A stretch of DNA of 64,000 nt from Brevundimonas sp. MYb52 (GCF_002979535.1 NZ_PCPB01000014.1:1-64000), one strand, 5' to 3'. Positions 17,988 to 26,690 are shown, counted from the first letter of the stretch. The notes: generated by a model from the letters alone, not told the origin. Program-made: numbers and translations.

Positions 17988-18862
17988 CAGCGGGTCGGGA
18001 CCGGCACGGCGCCGGAATAGTCATAGAAGCCGCGTCCGCTCTTCTTGCCCAGCCAGCCGGCCTCGACATATTTCACCAGCAGCGGGCAGGGGCGGTATTT
18101 GCTGTCGGCCAGGCCGTCGTACAGGACGTTCATGATGGCCAGAACGACGTCCAGACCCATGAAGTCGGCCAGTTCCAGCGGGCCCATGGGGTGGTTGGCG
18201 CCCAGCTTCAGCGCCTTGTCGATCGAGGTGACATCGCCCACGCCCTCGTAAAGGACATAGATGGCCTCGTTCATCATCGGCACCAGGATGCGGTTGACGA
18301 TGAAGGCGGGGAAGTCTTCGGATTCGGTGGTGATCTTGCCCAGGCTCTCGGCGAAGGCGACGGCGGCCTCATAGGTGGCGGCCGAGGTGGCGATGCCGCG
18401 CACGATCTCGACCAGCTTCATCGTCGGCGCCGGCTTCATGAAGTGCAGGCCGATGAAACGATCCGGCCGGTCGCCGACCGAGGCCAGGCGGGTGATCGAA
18501 ATGGACGAGGTGTTGGAGGCCAGCAGGGTGTCCGGACCCAGGTGAGGCAGAAGATCGACAAAGACCGCCTTCTTGACGGCTTCGTCTTCGGACGCCGCCT
18601 CGATGACCAGATCGGCCTGAGCCGCCTCGGCCAGGGTGGCGACGGGGCGGATGCGGGCCAGGGCCGCGTCGGCCTCGGCCGGGGTCGTCAAGCCGCGCGC
18701 CGCGCGCCGCGCCAGGCTGGCCGCGATCTCGCCGAGGGCCAGCGGAATCCGCTCGGCCGACAGGTCGTAGAGCCGCACCTCATAGCCGCCGGAGGCCACC
18801 GCCTGAGCGATGCCCGAACCCATTTGCCCGGCGCCGATAATGGCGACTGTCCTGATCGTGGT
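17987..18862 (-). CDS. 3-hydroxybutyryl-CoA dehydrogenase
   Basis: 291-residue NAD-dependent dehydrogenase converting 3-hydroxybutyryl-CoA to acetoacetyl-CoA or the reverse. Rossmann motif VAIIGAGQMGSGIAQA at the N-terminus, catalytic His in GLHFMKPAPTMKLVEIV, and the C-terminal dimerisation domain (PAFIVNRILVPMMNEAI; GANHPMGPLELADFMGLDV). Length matches Hbd/PaaH. An in-frame start at 18877 would add five residues; 18862 is preferred because family proteins start directly before the Rossmann strand. Pathway could be butyrate or PHB metabolism together with phaZ in this window. Confidence 0.9.
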   Translation of the reverse strand, partial: TTIRTVAIIGAGQMGSGIAQAVASGGYEVRLYDLSAERIPLALGEIAASLARRAARGLTTPAEADAALARIRPVATLAEAAQADLVIEAASEDEAVKKAVFVDLLPHLGPDTLLASNTSSISITRLASVGDRPDRFIGLHFMKPAPTMKLVEIVRGIATSAATYEAAVAFAESLGKITTESEDFPAFIVNRILVPMMNEAIYVLYEGVGDVTSIDKALKLGANHPMGPLELADFMGLDVVLAIMNVLYDGLADSKYRPCPLLVKYVEAGWLGKKSGRGFYDYSGAVPVPTR

Positions 18863-18996
18863 CATAAATACGCGCATTTTGCGGTCCCGTCGGGACCCGT
18901 CGCGGGCACCTTAGGAGCCCGCCCGCCGTGCGCAAGGGGCGGAATGCGGCCGGATTGAGATTCCTGACCGCCGTGTCCTCGCCTCAACGTTTCGCC

Positions 18997-19326
18997 TCAA
19001 TAGGCGCCGACAAGGCCCAGCGCCGCCACATGCAGCGGCGGCAGCAGATAGCCCTGCACGCCCTGGATGATCAGCAGGGCCACGATCGGCGTCAGGTCGA
19101 TGCCGCCCAGCGGCGGGATGAGCCGGCGCAGCGGCGCCAGGATTGGGCTGGTGAACCGGTCCAGGAACTCGGCCACCTGGGCCACGAAACGGTTGCGGTA
19201 GTTGATCACGTCAAAGGCGAACAGCCAGCTGAGGATCGCATTGGCGATAATGGCGAACAGCAGCAACTGCAGCAGCGCGCCCAGCACGAAGAAGATAAAG
19301 CCGATGACGCCGGCGCCGATGCCCAT
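18997..19326 (-). CDS. YggT family membrane protein
   Basis: 109-residue protein with two YggT repeats: hydrophobic helix pairs at about 5-32 and 72-105 separated by the family motif [21 protein letters not shown] and [20 protein letters not shown]. YggT proteins are small inner-membrane proteins linked to osmotic tolerance and cell-envelope organisation. A longer reading frame starts at 19383, but the conserved domain and family length fit ATG 19326. Confidence 0.85.
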   Translation of the reverse strand: MGIGAGVIGFIFFVLGALLQLLLFAIIANAILSWLFAFDVINYRNRFVAQVAEFLDRFTSPILAPLRRLIPPLGGIDLTPIVALLIIQGVQGYLLPPLHVAALGLVGAY

Positions 19327-19401
19327 GAACGAAGTTCCCTTGAATGCAGACCCGTTTCTAGCGGGGCCTTTCAGGAACGCCAAGGATTCCTCCGCGACCC
19401 G

Positions 19402-19430
19402 TTGACACCCCGCCGCCGCCCCGCTTATCT
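19402..19430 (+). promoter_or_regulatory. Sigma-70 type promoter of tRNA-Ala
   Basis: A perfect -35 TTGACA (19402-19407), a 17-bp GC-rich spacer and a -10-like TTATCT (19425-19430) place the start about 12 bp before the mature tRNA 5' end. Because the island inserted downstream of this promoter and restored the tRNA, expression should be unaffected. Confidence 0.75.
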
Positions 19431-19449
19431 CCGCCCCTGCCTGTCGGTC

Positions 19450-19527
<78 letters not shown>

Positions 19528-20107
19528 CGGCTAATCAACTCATTGATTTATAATGAAAAACACCCTTCATCTCAGGCGCTTCTGGCTGTCCTGATGGGCG
19601 GTTTGTGTATCTCGATAAGCGCCCGATAAGCAGCCGTCGCCGGCTGGGGGCGAGGGGCCGCACTCGCGCGTGAGAGGGGGTAAAGCCAGAGGGTAATAAA
19701 TTCGCGCCCTGGCACGGTCATGGGTCCTTCCCCCTCCCCTTGCACGTATACGGGGGAACTAGCTCCAGACGTTCAGAGACGAAGACCTAAAATTTGCATG
19801 GCACGGATCGCGCACGGACCGCACGGATGCGACGGCTTGAACCTATGTGCACTCACCTCTGAAGATTGGCGCGCACGGATCGCGGACGCACCCGCACGGA
19901 TGGTGTGAACCCCGGGAACTACGGGAACCGATCAGCGAGCAAGGGGCGAATGGGGCGGGATAGTAGTTCCCACCTCTCTCTTTCAGGTGGGAACTAATGG
20001 GAACTGTATGCCAGTGCCCTAGGATCAAAGGTGGAAATCCCGCGCGCATTGATGCTCCCCCACCCCACCGGCGGTGAGATATACTTGGTGTGTCGGTGTA
20101 AACCCCG
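19528..20107. other. Left-end control region of the element (no gene): integrase arm sites, GCACGGA and GGGAAC repeats
   Basis: 580 bp without a supportable gene. In order: ATTGATTTATA at 19542-19552 (again at 37197-37207); a 24-bp block at 19611-19634 with two GATAAGC copies 11 bp apart, matched at 37125-37148 with two differences; five copies of GCACGGA (19801, 19812, 19821, 19873, 19894); and GGGAAC/GTTCCC sites at 19914, 19923, 19966, 19989 and 19999. The third and fourth form a perfect inverted repeat, AGTTCCCACCT (19965-19975) with AGGTGGGAACT (19985-19995). The first two elements look like integrase arm sites, the last two like binding sites for a replication or regulatory protein. Confidence 0.6.
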
Positions 20108-21226
20108 ATGCGAACCGATGTGAATCATGCAAATGTTCGGGGCATGACACTGCAACTTCAGGCTGACGCTGACTTTCCTCAGATGAGGTTCGGTGAGGTT
20201 TGGCTGGACGTTGATTGGGAAGCGTTCCAGGTCCCGCGCGGGTCTGCACCAGCCCCTCCTGATCGCACGATCAACTGGTCTCAAGGGCGAACCGGGAGGC
20301 TTGGGGAGTTTCTGAGACCTGCAGGCGGATACAACCCTCGGATCCGGATATCTCAAGTCCCTGACTCGGACGCACCTGGGGCTGCGCTGGTCGATGCTTA
20401 CGAGTTCATCGACCGGGCGTGGCTGGCCGACGAACTGCCGCTGATGATCAAGGAAGCGGAGCGCATCCTCGCACGAACCGGGTTCGTCACTCATTACGGC
20501 CAGCACTTTCTCGTTCAGCGCGCTGGGGCCTGGTTCATCTTCGCCGACCCGGGAATGCCGATTGATCGGGGTGCCGTCGAAGAGCGGTATGCGGGCAAGG
20601 TCGTATTCGCTGACCCTACTCGGTTCGACTATCTTCCTGAAGCGATCGCCGATGCAGCTGGTGGGGATAGTGGCCGTCTTGCGTGGGCAATGGAGGTGAT
20701 GAGACGCTCTAAGAGGTCTGCACGATTTGATCGCAGCGCAGAGTTAGAGGTTTCACCTGTTGGGCGGATCGGTGATGCGTTCCGACGTGGTCGACCAGAC
20801 GAGGCTGCAGCGCATCTGTCTTGGTGGGCGACTGAAATCTACCGAACTGCCTGGAATGACGGCGCCTACTTCGAAGGAGTGCGCGTAAGCGACGCGATCG
20901 CTCAGGAGCGCAAGGAAGAAGCATCTGCGGCGCAGATGCTGTCGGATCGTTCTCGGGAGGCTCAGCGCCGTCGGGTTGCATGCGCTAAGTTCATCGCCGG
21001 CATCGATCCCGACGGCGGGCTATCGGCCGCTGATCTGGCGCGGCTAGTGCACCAGGCTAGAGCGGCGAACGCTTCGACTTTCGCCGGGATCCGGTTGATG
21101 GATAGCCCTCGTGAAACGGCGAAGGAGATTGCTCAGATTCGTAAAGAGACGCGTCGAAAGGCGGCGGCTTCTAAGCTTCACGCGGATCTGAAGGTCGCCG
21201 TCGAAGCCCTTTTAGAAGACGACTAG
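20108..21226 (+). CDS. Hypothetical protein, element left end
   Basis: 372 residues; I do not recognise the family. The N-terminal half is mixed alpha/beta with several Trp/Phe residues (WLDVDWEAFQV, FLVQRAGAWFIFADPG), the C-terminal third is helical and charged (QIRKETRRKAAASKLHADL). No signal peptide or membrane segment. An alternative start is ATG 20144 (MTLQLQADAD); neither has a strong ribosome site. The reading frame is long and uses codons like its neighbours. It contains a copy of the recurring ACGAACC-G-GGTTCGT palindrome at 20473-20487. The next gene, on the same strand, encodes a phage structural protein. Confidence 0.65.
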   Translation: MRTDVNHANVRGMTLQLQADADFPQMRFGEVWLDVDWEAFQVPRGSAPAPPDRTINWSQGRTGRLGEFLRPAGGYNPRIRISQVPDSDAPGAALVDAYEFIDRAWLADELPLMIKEAERILARTGFVTHYGQHFLVQRAGAWFIFADPGMPIDRGAVEERYAGKVVFADPTRFDYLPEAIADAAGGDSGRLAWAMEVMRRSKRSARFDRSAELEVSPVGRIGDAFRRGRPDEAAAHLSWWATEIYRTAWNDGAYFEGVRVSDAIAQERKEEASAAQMLSDRSREAQRRRVACAKFIAGIDPDGGLSAADLARLVHQARAANASTFAGIRLMDSPRETAKEIAQIRKETRRKAAASKLHADLKVAVEALLEDD

Positions 21227-21357
21227 TCGCGCACGAATGCGCGTTTCGGGCAACCTCAGCTTGCCCGTCTTAATGGCGGCGCACGTGTGCTTTTTTGGCG
21301 ACTTGTTTCGACGCGGCTGGCTGTCGCGCCGCGCTCGCCAATCAGGAAGCATGCCGC

Positions 21358-22089
21358 ATGCACAATCCCACAAGCGTCCAGCTCCAAGCTGCCCTCCAAG
21401 GAAACTTCGACGCCGAAATGAAGGCGGGTCTTTCGCGAGTTCAATCGGCGCTGCAGAAGGCCATCTTTGAATACGCACAGGAAACCCAGACGAAGTGGCG
21501 TCAGGACATACTCGCGTCAGGCCTAAGCAATGCCCAGAAACTGGCGAAGACGGTGCGGGTGAAGCGCTATCCCAACGAAGGGATGAATCCGGCGGCACAG
21601 GTCTATTCTACCTTTCCGCTCATCCAGCGTGCGTTTGAGCAAGGCGAGGTCATTCGATCGCGAGACGGCAACTGGCTGACGATCCCAAACCCAGACGTTT
21701 GGCCTGGGGGGCGTGTGCGGCGCCAAGGCGGACGCGGCGTCAGGGAGCGAGAATCCTCGGTAGGCATCGCCGAGAGGCGCTTCGGCCCGCTACGTTTCAT
21801 CTACAATCCTCATGGCGCATCCATGCTGGTTACGGACGCACGCCGTAGCCGGACCAAGGCAGGCACCTTCCGATATGCGAGCGCCACGGCGACCAGGCGG
21901 GGCAATGTCGAAACGATCGTCGTCTTCTTCCTAGTGAAGCAGGCCCGGCTTCCACGCATGCTTCGCGGCAAGGTCATCCGCGATCGGGCGGCGCGAAACG
22001 CGGATGCGAGCATCGAGCGGTTGTTCGCTCGGCATTTTGAACAGGCTGCCGCCGGTCCAGCGCTTCTCGGATCTAGTCAGTCCGAGTGA
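21358..22089 (+). CDS. DUF6441 family phage structural protein
   Basis: 243 residues resembling the DUF6441 family found in alphaproteobacterial prophages, generally in the head-tail joining or tail completion position (HK97 gp10-like; family role by analogy). Matching features: an amphipathic N-terminal helix (FDAEMKAGLSRVQSALQKAI), the KVRVKRYP/AQVYSTFPLIQRAFEQG segment, the VIRSRDGNWLTIP strand and RRFGPLRFIYNPHG near the end. An in-frame start at 21295 exists, but ATG 21358 follows AGGAAG. It lies apart from any other structural gene except the decoration protein 8.4 kb away, which is unusual for a phage. Confidence 0.75.
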   Translation: MHNPTSVQLQAALQGNFDAEMKAGLSRVQSALQKAIFEYAQETQTKWRQDILASGLSNAQKLAKTVRVKRYPNEGMNPAAQVYSTFPLIQRAFEQGEVIRSRDGNWLTIPNPDVWPGGRVRRQGGRGVRERESSVGIAERRFGPLRFIYNPHGASMLVTDARRSRTKAGTFRYASATATRRGNVETIVVFFLVKQARLPRMLRGKVIRDRAARNADASIERLFARHFEQAAAGPALLGSSQSE

Positions 22090-22168
22090 CGTGGCGGTGC
22101 GACCTAGTCCGTGGCCATTGGCGGAGGGTGCTAGGAGTGATCGTCTCCCCATGAAGGGCGAGAAGACG

Positions 22169-22212
22169 AGTCAAACCAAAGCGTTAGAATCGTTCGTAAT
22201 TCTGGTTTGACT
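22169..22212. terminator. Long inverted repeat between convergent genes
   Basis: AGTCAAACCA (22169-22178) pairs with TGGTTTGACT (22203-22212), with an inner AGAAT/ATTCT pair. It lies in the 243-bp gap between the DUF6441 gene and the convergent DUF3800 gene. There is no U-tract, so it may be a weak or bidirectional terminator or a protein site. The rest of the gap shows nothing I can name. Confidence 0.45.
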
Positions 22213-22332
22213 TGGTCGGCAGCGAAGCTCAGAATCCATCGGTCTCTAGGCTCGGGCTGTGGGTTCATTCCGTGGCGTCCGTGCAGCTCGCCCGTCAGGA
22301 GATGGGCTATTCAGGCGGCGGAGAAGACGGGC

Positions 22333-23217
22333 CTAGAGACGCCGGCTCCACCATTGCGCCGGGTAACCGTAGTGCTTGAAGATCTCGAGCTGCTCGACCT
22401 GGACATTCAGATTTCCCCACTTCGGCATGAGCTTCACGCCATAGCCCGAGATTTGGCCGCCTTGACGATCCGGCCATCGCGCCATGCGGCTTTCGAGCGC
22501 TGTGGCAAACCGGGGATCGCAGGCTCGAGTGTCGTAGAGGTCTGCCGCTTTGAAGAAGGCGCTCGCGACGATATCGGGCATCTTCAGTCCCGCGTGGCCA
22601 GCGTGGTTCTGGATGAACATCAGCTCGCGATGGAAGGTGTCGTACGACAGGTTGCCCCATTTCAGGACCTGATTGTCGCCCTTGAAGCGCAGCCAGTCGA
22701 AATAGGCATTCATTTGGCTGTACGACAGGCCGCCGCGCTCGCTGAAGATCAGCTTTGTCAGCCGGGTCTCGCTGTGGTCAGCTCTTGAACGGTGCTCGAC
22801 AAAGTGAGTGACCCGCTCGAGGAGCAGGCGGGTCATCCAGCAGTAGAACCAGTTGTCGCTTGGGATCTTCTCCGCGAGCAGGTTGCGGTGGCCGCGCATG
22901 TTCTGCTTGTTCGAGCAGACGACGAAACAGCGGACCGGAAGCTCGGCGAGGCGGGCGCAGACCGCAAGCTTTCGCGTGGGCGAGAGTTTGGCGAAGTGAA
23001 GATCCCGCATCTGATGGCTGCCGAGGGAGGCCGTGAGATCGGAGATCCAGCCGCCGACGTCGGCTTCATGCTCCGCGCGGATTACCACGGCGGCGACCAT
23101 CAGCCATTCGCTGGAGCCTTGGACGTCCAGAGGCTTCACACGCTTGAGGCCAGGGTCCCCAGCCTCGTCGATGTAGGTCACATAGGAATAACTAGGAGCG
23201 GAAATGGACGTCACCAT
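22333..23217 (-). CDS. DUF3800 domain protein
   Basis: 294 residues of the DUF3800 family, an RNase H-like fold group often found in mobile elements and defence islands; activity unproven. The signature YVTYIDEAGDPG is at the N-terminus, followed by WLMVAAVVIRAE, RDLHFAKLSPTRK and the C-terminal QVADLYDTRACDPR-type acidic region (FFKAADLYDTRACD). ATG 23217 was chosen because it starts just before the conserved strand; an upstream in-frame start (23295) would run into the neighbouring gene. Last gene of the three-gene leftward operon, 4 bp after the membrane gene stop. Confidence 0.8.
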   Translation of the reverse strand: MVTSISAPSYSYVTYIDEAGDPGLKRVKPLDVQGSSEWLMVAAVVIRAEHEADVGGWISDLTASLGSHQMRDLHFAKLSPTRKLAVCARLAELPVRCFVVCSNKQNMRGHRNLLAEKIPSDNWFYCWMTRLLLERVTHFVEHRSRADHSETRLTKLIFSERGGLSYSQMNAYFDWLRFKGDNQVLKWGNLSYDTFHRELMFIQNHAGHAGLKMPDIVASAFFKAADLYDTRACDPRFATALESRMARWPDRQGGQISGYGVKLMPKWGNLNVQVEQLEIFKHYGYPAQWWSRRL

Positions 23218-23221
23218 GTGT

Positions 23222-23887
23222 CTAATTCGGTGGCGCTGCTGCGTTACGGCCAGCTCGGTCCAGTTCCCGCACGGCTTGCGCGGCATTGGCGACATAAAGT
23301 TCTACGGAGTCAGGCGACAGGGATTCTTCAGGTCGATGGACAACCAAATTTCTAAGCTGCCGTAGTTCATCAATTTGGGCGAGCGTGCTGTGAACTATGA
23401 GTTCTTCGTTCGCTAAAATGCGAAGGGCTCGCGTCACCGTATATGGCCTATGTATTGTTGATGTCGCTGATCGGGAAAGCCGATTAAATGCTCGTTCGAC
23501 GGCGCGTTCTACCTCAACCCAAGCGGTCACGATGGCGTCGATCGGCGCGCGAGGGGTGTTTTCCATCACCTGTTCAGCTGCTGGGTTTTCCTCGTTTTCC
23601 GGAACCTCCGGCGCCTCAACGAGACGATCTTGGAACTCTTTGTCGAGACCCAATTCTGTGTCGCCATGTTTGATCGACTTAATGCGCCCAATCAGCGTGG
23701 ATAGGGCTGACTTAAACATGATAGCCAGTATCAAAACGACCGCTGGCCAAGCAAACGCGGCCATGATGGATGCCACAGCTCCGATAACGGCGACGAGAAC
23801 CTCGCTTCCTGATCCAGAGCTTTCTGCCGCAGCGGGCGTCACTTGAACGAGAGTTTGGTGGGCTGTTTGAACCGACTGCGACCCCAC
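23222..23887 (-). CDS. Membrane protein with C-terminal HEPN-like R-x4-H motif
   Basis: 221 residues. One strong hydrophobic segment (about 29-62, VLVAVIGAVASIMAAFAWPA...), a charged linker, then a helical domain with the motif LRQLRNLVVH: Arg179 and His184 in the R-x4-H spacing typical of HEPN RNases. The helices before it (AIVTAWVEVERAVERAFNRL) also fit a HEPN-type bundle. Function as a membrane-tethered RNase toxin is an inference from this motif. The GTG start overlaps the upstream stop by one base, so it is coupled to the gene at 23887-24477. Confidence 0.7.
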   Translation of the reverse strand: MGSQSVQTAHQTLVQVTPAAAESSGSGSEVLVAVIGAVASIMAAFAWPAVVLILAIMFKSALSTLIGRIKSIKHGDTELGLDKEFQDRLVEAPEVPENEENPAAEQVMENTPRAPIDAIVTAWVEVERAVERAFNRLSRSATSTIHRPYTVTRALRILANEELIVHSTLAQIDELRQLRNLVVHRPEESLSPDSVELYVANAAQAVRELDRAGRNAAAPPN

Positions 23888-24477
23888 TACCGATAGCCCT
23901 CATGACGAAGGCCGGTTTGGCCGTTTGCCCAAGCTTCGCCGAACATGTTCACGTCTTCCATCTGCTTGCCCAGCACCCCGAGCCAGCCGCCGCTCCATGT
24001 GCCGAAAGCAGCCGAACCGTCCGGGCGATAGAGTTGCTCGGGGAGAGTGCGGATCAAATAGACTGGGTTCTGACCCGCTGCGTATTGCTGCCCCAGTTCT
24101 ACGAAAGCGGGGCCTTCCATGATGAAGACGGGTTTGCCCTGGCGAGCGAGGACGACTTGGCCGAACTTGCGATCCTTTAGCGCTTCGGCCGTTTGAAAAA
24201 GCGCCCTGGTCAGGTCGATGGTGGCGGCGCCGTCGATGGCGATCAGGTCAACTGTGATGTTTCGGGGATGGACCAGCCAAGAGCGGTACACGTGGACGCT
24301 GGCAACCTTGTTGCGATCGTCATGAGACAGCGCTGTAGCGGCGGGAATCCAGACCATCAGATTGTAGATCAATACAGCGCCGAAGGCTGCGGCAAGAATT
24401 CCCAACCAATGAAGGCGCCGAGGCTGCGGCTGCACTGCATCCGGCCCGCTCGGGTCTGTCGTTTTGTCATTGATCAT
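23887..24477 (-). CDS. Single-pass membrane protein of unknown function
   Basis: 196 residues with a short Pro-rich cytoplasmic N-terminus, a transmembrane segment at about 24-50 (LGILAAAFGAVLIYNLMVWIPAA) and a periplasmic-side domain of about 140 residues with the pattern VVLARQGKPVFIMEGPAFVEL. I do not recognise the family. First gene of the leftward three-gene operon (this gene, membrane/HEPN-like gene, DUF3800), preceded by the 480-bp noncoding region that holds several palindromes. It could be the partner or regulator of the HEPN-like protein (inference). Confidence 0.65.
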   Translation of the reverse strand: MINDKTTDPSGPDAVQPQPRRLHWLGILAAAFGAVLIYNLMVWIPAATALSHDDRNKVASVHVYRSWLVHPRNITVDLIAIDGAATIDLTRALFQTAEALKDRKFGQVVLARQGKPVFIMEGPAFVELGQQYAAGQNPVYLIRTLPEQLYRPDGSAAFGTWSGGWLGVLGKQMEDVNMFGEAWANGQTGLRHEGYR

Positions 24478-24957
24478 GGTCGCCCCCCTTTGACCAAGGG
24501 ATAGACGCCCGTAGAGCTTGTGTCGAGTTGACGAACCGGCGTTCAGTTAAGCTGAGGGGGCGAACCGGGTTTGTCGTTTTCCGGGGGCGGTTCGGTTTAG
24601 AGACGGCGGCACTGGCAACCAGGCCGGCGTATGCTGAGGTTACTGAACAGCAGGACGAACCGGTTCGTTTCCCAATCTCATGTGCGCAGGGAACCCGTGG
24701 CAGGTGTTCCCTTATCTCTTTGTATTCAAGAGGTAATGTCTTGTTTTGCCGAGGGAACACGCCAGGCGCGTTCCCTGCCCGAGGTTATATTGTCGTTATA
24801 ATTCCATATCTTACCTTGCCGCTAGGCGTGCGTAATGTGTGCGCGGTGATAGCCGCTTCCAGATCCGTCGGGTCTGAGGTCAATTCGGAGGCGTTTGGTA
24901 CCTGAGTGGGGCTCAGGACCATTGGTAAGGCGAGGCGCTGGACAAGCTGTCCCGGCC
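24478..24957. promoter_or_regulatory. 480-bp noncoding control region with two families of inverted repeats
   Basis: No supportable gene. Family A: GACGAACC half-sites at 24530-24537 and a near-palindrome around 24560-24576 (CGAACC-G-GGTTTG), then GACGAACC/GGTTCGTT at 24654-24669. Family B: GGGAAC-N11-GTTCCC twice with identical spacing, at 24689-24711 and 24753-24775. An AT-rich tract with TTATA repeats follows at about 24784-24815. The region is the presumed promoter of the operon ending at 22333 and may also be a second replication control site. It also receives the end of the PIN gene. Confidence 0.6.
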
Positions 24958-26247
24958 TCAGTTTTCCGGCTGGATGTTCACTCGGAAAGGAAGCTTGAAT
25001 GTCAGGGGGGTGGCCAGTTCCTCTGCAGTCAGCCGAACATCCAAAGCGCCGCCCTTGCCGTCGAAACTTGAATCGATGAGCACGTATGCGGGCTCGAAAA
25101 CGAATGGATTGTGCTGAGGAAGTTTCGGCCTGCGCAACTCGATGATGCCCGCGGCCGCGTCAACGTGGGGGTAGTCGTCCAAGGCATCTGGTCGCACCAT
25201 GCCTCCTGGCCCCATCAGAGAGGCCAATGGGAAAGCTGATGCCGTGGCGCCATAGGCCCCGCTCGAGAGGCCGAACGCTTGCGGCTCGCGCGGCGGGCAC
25301 GGCGCTTTCGGTAGATCTCCAATATCGTCGGCGTCGTTGAGGGCCTGCATCCCTGGGGGGAGGGTGATGTATGCTCGAAAAGAGGAGGCTGGTGCGGAGC
25401 CATCGTTCCTTGCGATAAAGACTAGCTCGGCGAGCCTGCTTTCTGTGAAGTTCCACTCAGTGAGGAGCTTGAAGTACCGGTCATAGGACCGGTGATAGTT
25501 TTCCAGCTGGCGATTGTAGCCGATCACTTCAATCTGGCTGGGGCCGAGCGCTGACAGTTGCCGGATTTGAGCAAAGTCGAACCGCCCCTTGAAGTTCGGA
25601 TCCCGAGGAGGGGGGCGGCCGGGGTCGGGAAGGGGTTGCAGCCGTTCGCGCTCTTCGGTCGGAGCCCGCGCGTCTACGGTGGCGGGTTCAGGCAAGGAGA
25701 TGATCAGGGGGTTGGGGCCCGACGCCCATCCGAGCTTGAGGCGGGGTTCGCGGGCCTTGATGGTGGTCAGTTCCCGCTGGAGCTTTTCGATCTCCTTGCC
25801 GAGAGGATCCGGCTCCTCTTTCAGTCGATCTTCCTCCGGTGGAAATATCACCCGGATGGGCCGCCCTCGTGATTTGGCGTGAATGAGCGTGTCGTCGGTG
25901 TAGATCGCGACTTCATGCCCTTCGGACTGCAGCATCAAGGCCATCGCGATCAGCCTGTCGTCCGGCACTTGCGGGTCCAGGCCGCCGACAAGAAAGGCGG
26001 TTGGCTCCCTGCCGTCGATACTGGGGCCGGCCTCGGCTGTCAGCAGTGTCCTGATCCACGCCTTGAGATCGCGGGCCCGGGCTCGAATTCGCGCAACGTC
26101 GTGCTGGCGGGCATGCTTGTCGATTTCTTGCACAGGCACAGCAGTCAGTACGATTTCGACTTCGGATGTGCCGACAATGGCTTTCCAGTTGGCTTGATCG
26201 GGCCGCTTGAAATGCAGCAGTGCGTTGGTGTCTGGGAGTATGATCAT
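24958..26247 (-). CDS. PIN-domain nuclease fused to a C-terminal beta-rich domain
   Basis: 429 residues. The first ~130 form a PIN domain with the acidic quartet D6 (PDTNALLHF), E41 (QEIDKH), D96/D97 (VPDDRLIAM) and D118/D119 (YTDDTLIHA), so a metal-dependent RNase. A charged linker (about 135-230) precedes a domain of about 190 residues with VFIARNDGSAPASSFRAY and FVFEPAYVLIDSS, which reads as a beta-sandwich. No small antitoxin gene is adjacent on its own, unlike VapBC pairs, and it is about three times the usual VapC length. ATG 26247 has GGGGAAG upstream. Last gene of the six-gene leftward operon. Confidence 0.75.
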   Translation of the reverse strand: MIILPDTNALLHFKRPDQANWKAIVGTSEVEIVLTAVPVQEIDKHARQHDVARIRARARDLKAWIRTLLTAEAGPSIDGREPTAFLVGGLDPQVPDDRLIAMALMLQSEGHEVAIYTDDTLIHAKSRGRPIRVIFPPEEDRLKEEPDPLGKEIEKLQRELTTIKAREPRLKLGWASGPNPLIISLPEPATVDARAPTEERERLQPLPDPGRPPPRDPNFKGRFDFAQIRQLSALGPSQIEVIGYNRQLENYHRSYDRYFKLLTEWNFTESRLAELVFIARNDGSAPASSFRAYITLPPGMQALNDADDIGDLPKAPCPPREPQAFGLSSGAYGATASAFPLASLMGPGGMVRPDALDDYPHVDAAAGIIELRRPKLPQHNPFVFEPAYVLIDSSFDGKGGALDVRLTAEELATPLTFKLPFRVNIQPEN

Positions 26248-26258
26248 GGTCTTCCCCT

Positions 26259-26690
26259 TCACTGGCCCAGCGTCAGCCGCGCGAAGTTGGCGAAGGTGAT
26301 CGCACCGCCGACAAAGCATCCGTATGAAGCGACGAGGAGGACAATTCCGCTGATATGGATGGCGGTCCCGATCAGCGCCCAACGATCTTCGTCAGGGAGC
26401 TCCAGGCGGCGGCTGCCCATTGTCTGGTGGTAGCAATAGACGGTGAAATAGGCGGCCAGTTGGGTGAGTGCGGCCGCGACCAGGCCGACGCAGAAGATCA
26501 TCATCACCAACGTGATGTGCTCGACGTTCACGGATCGCGCCTTCTCCTGCAGCAGCGAGCCGATGAATGCCAGAATGGCGACCGACGCGCCGCCGTTCAG
26601 CGCCATGGCGGCCTTGACGGCGCCGACGGCCCCTTCCCACGCCTGTGCCAGATAGACCTTCTCGATTTCGGCGTCATGGAGGTCAGTCAT
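26259..26690 (-). CDS. Small four-helix membrane protein
   Basis: 143 residues with hydrophobic segments at about 26-48, 58-80 and 104-135 (the last possibly two helices), separated by a short polar loop (YHQTMGSRRLELPDED). N-terminal MALNGGASVAILAFIG is a recurrent pattern of small membrane proteins I have seen near defence genes, but I cannot name a family. It overlaps the upstream gene by 8 bp and lies 11 bp before the PIN gene. A membrane-active effector or sensor role for the operon is inference. Confidence 0.7.
   Translation of the reverse strand: MTDLHDAEIEKVYLAQAWEGAVGAVKAAMALNGGASVAILAFIGSLLQEKARSVNVEHITLVMMIFCVGLVAAALTQLAAYFTVYCYHQTMGSRRLELPDEDRWALIGTAIHISGIVLLVASYGCFVGGAITFANFARLTLGQ

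Noticed and set aside
24528..24905. 125-residue plus-strand frame in the 24478-24957 noncoding region
   Set aside because: No ribosome site, no recognisable pattern, and the DNA is dominated by inverted repeats; overlapping small frames on the other strand are equally unsupported.
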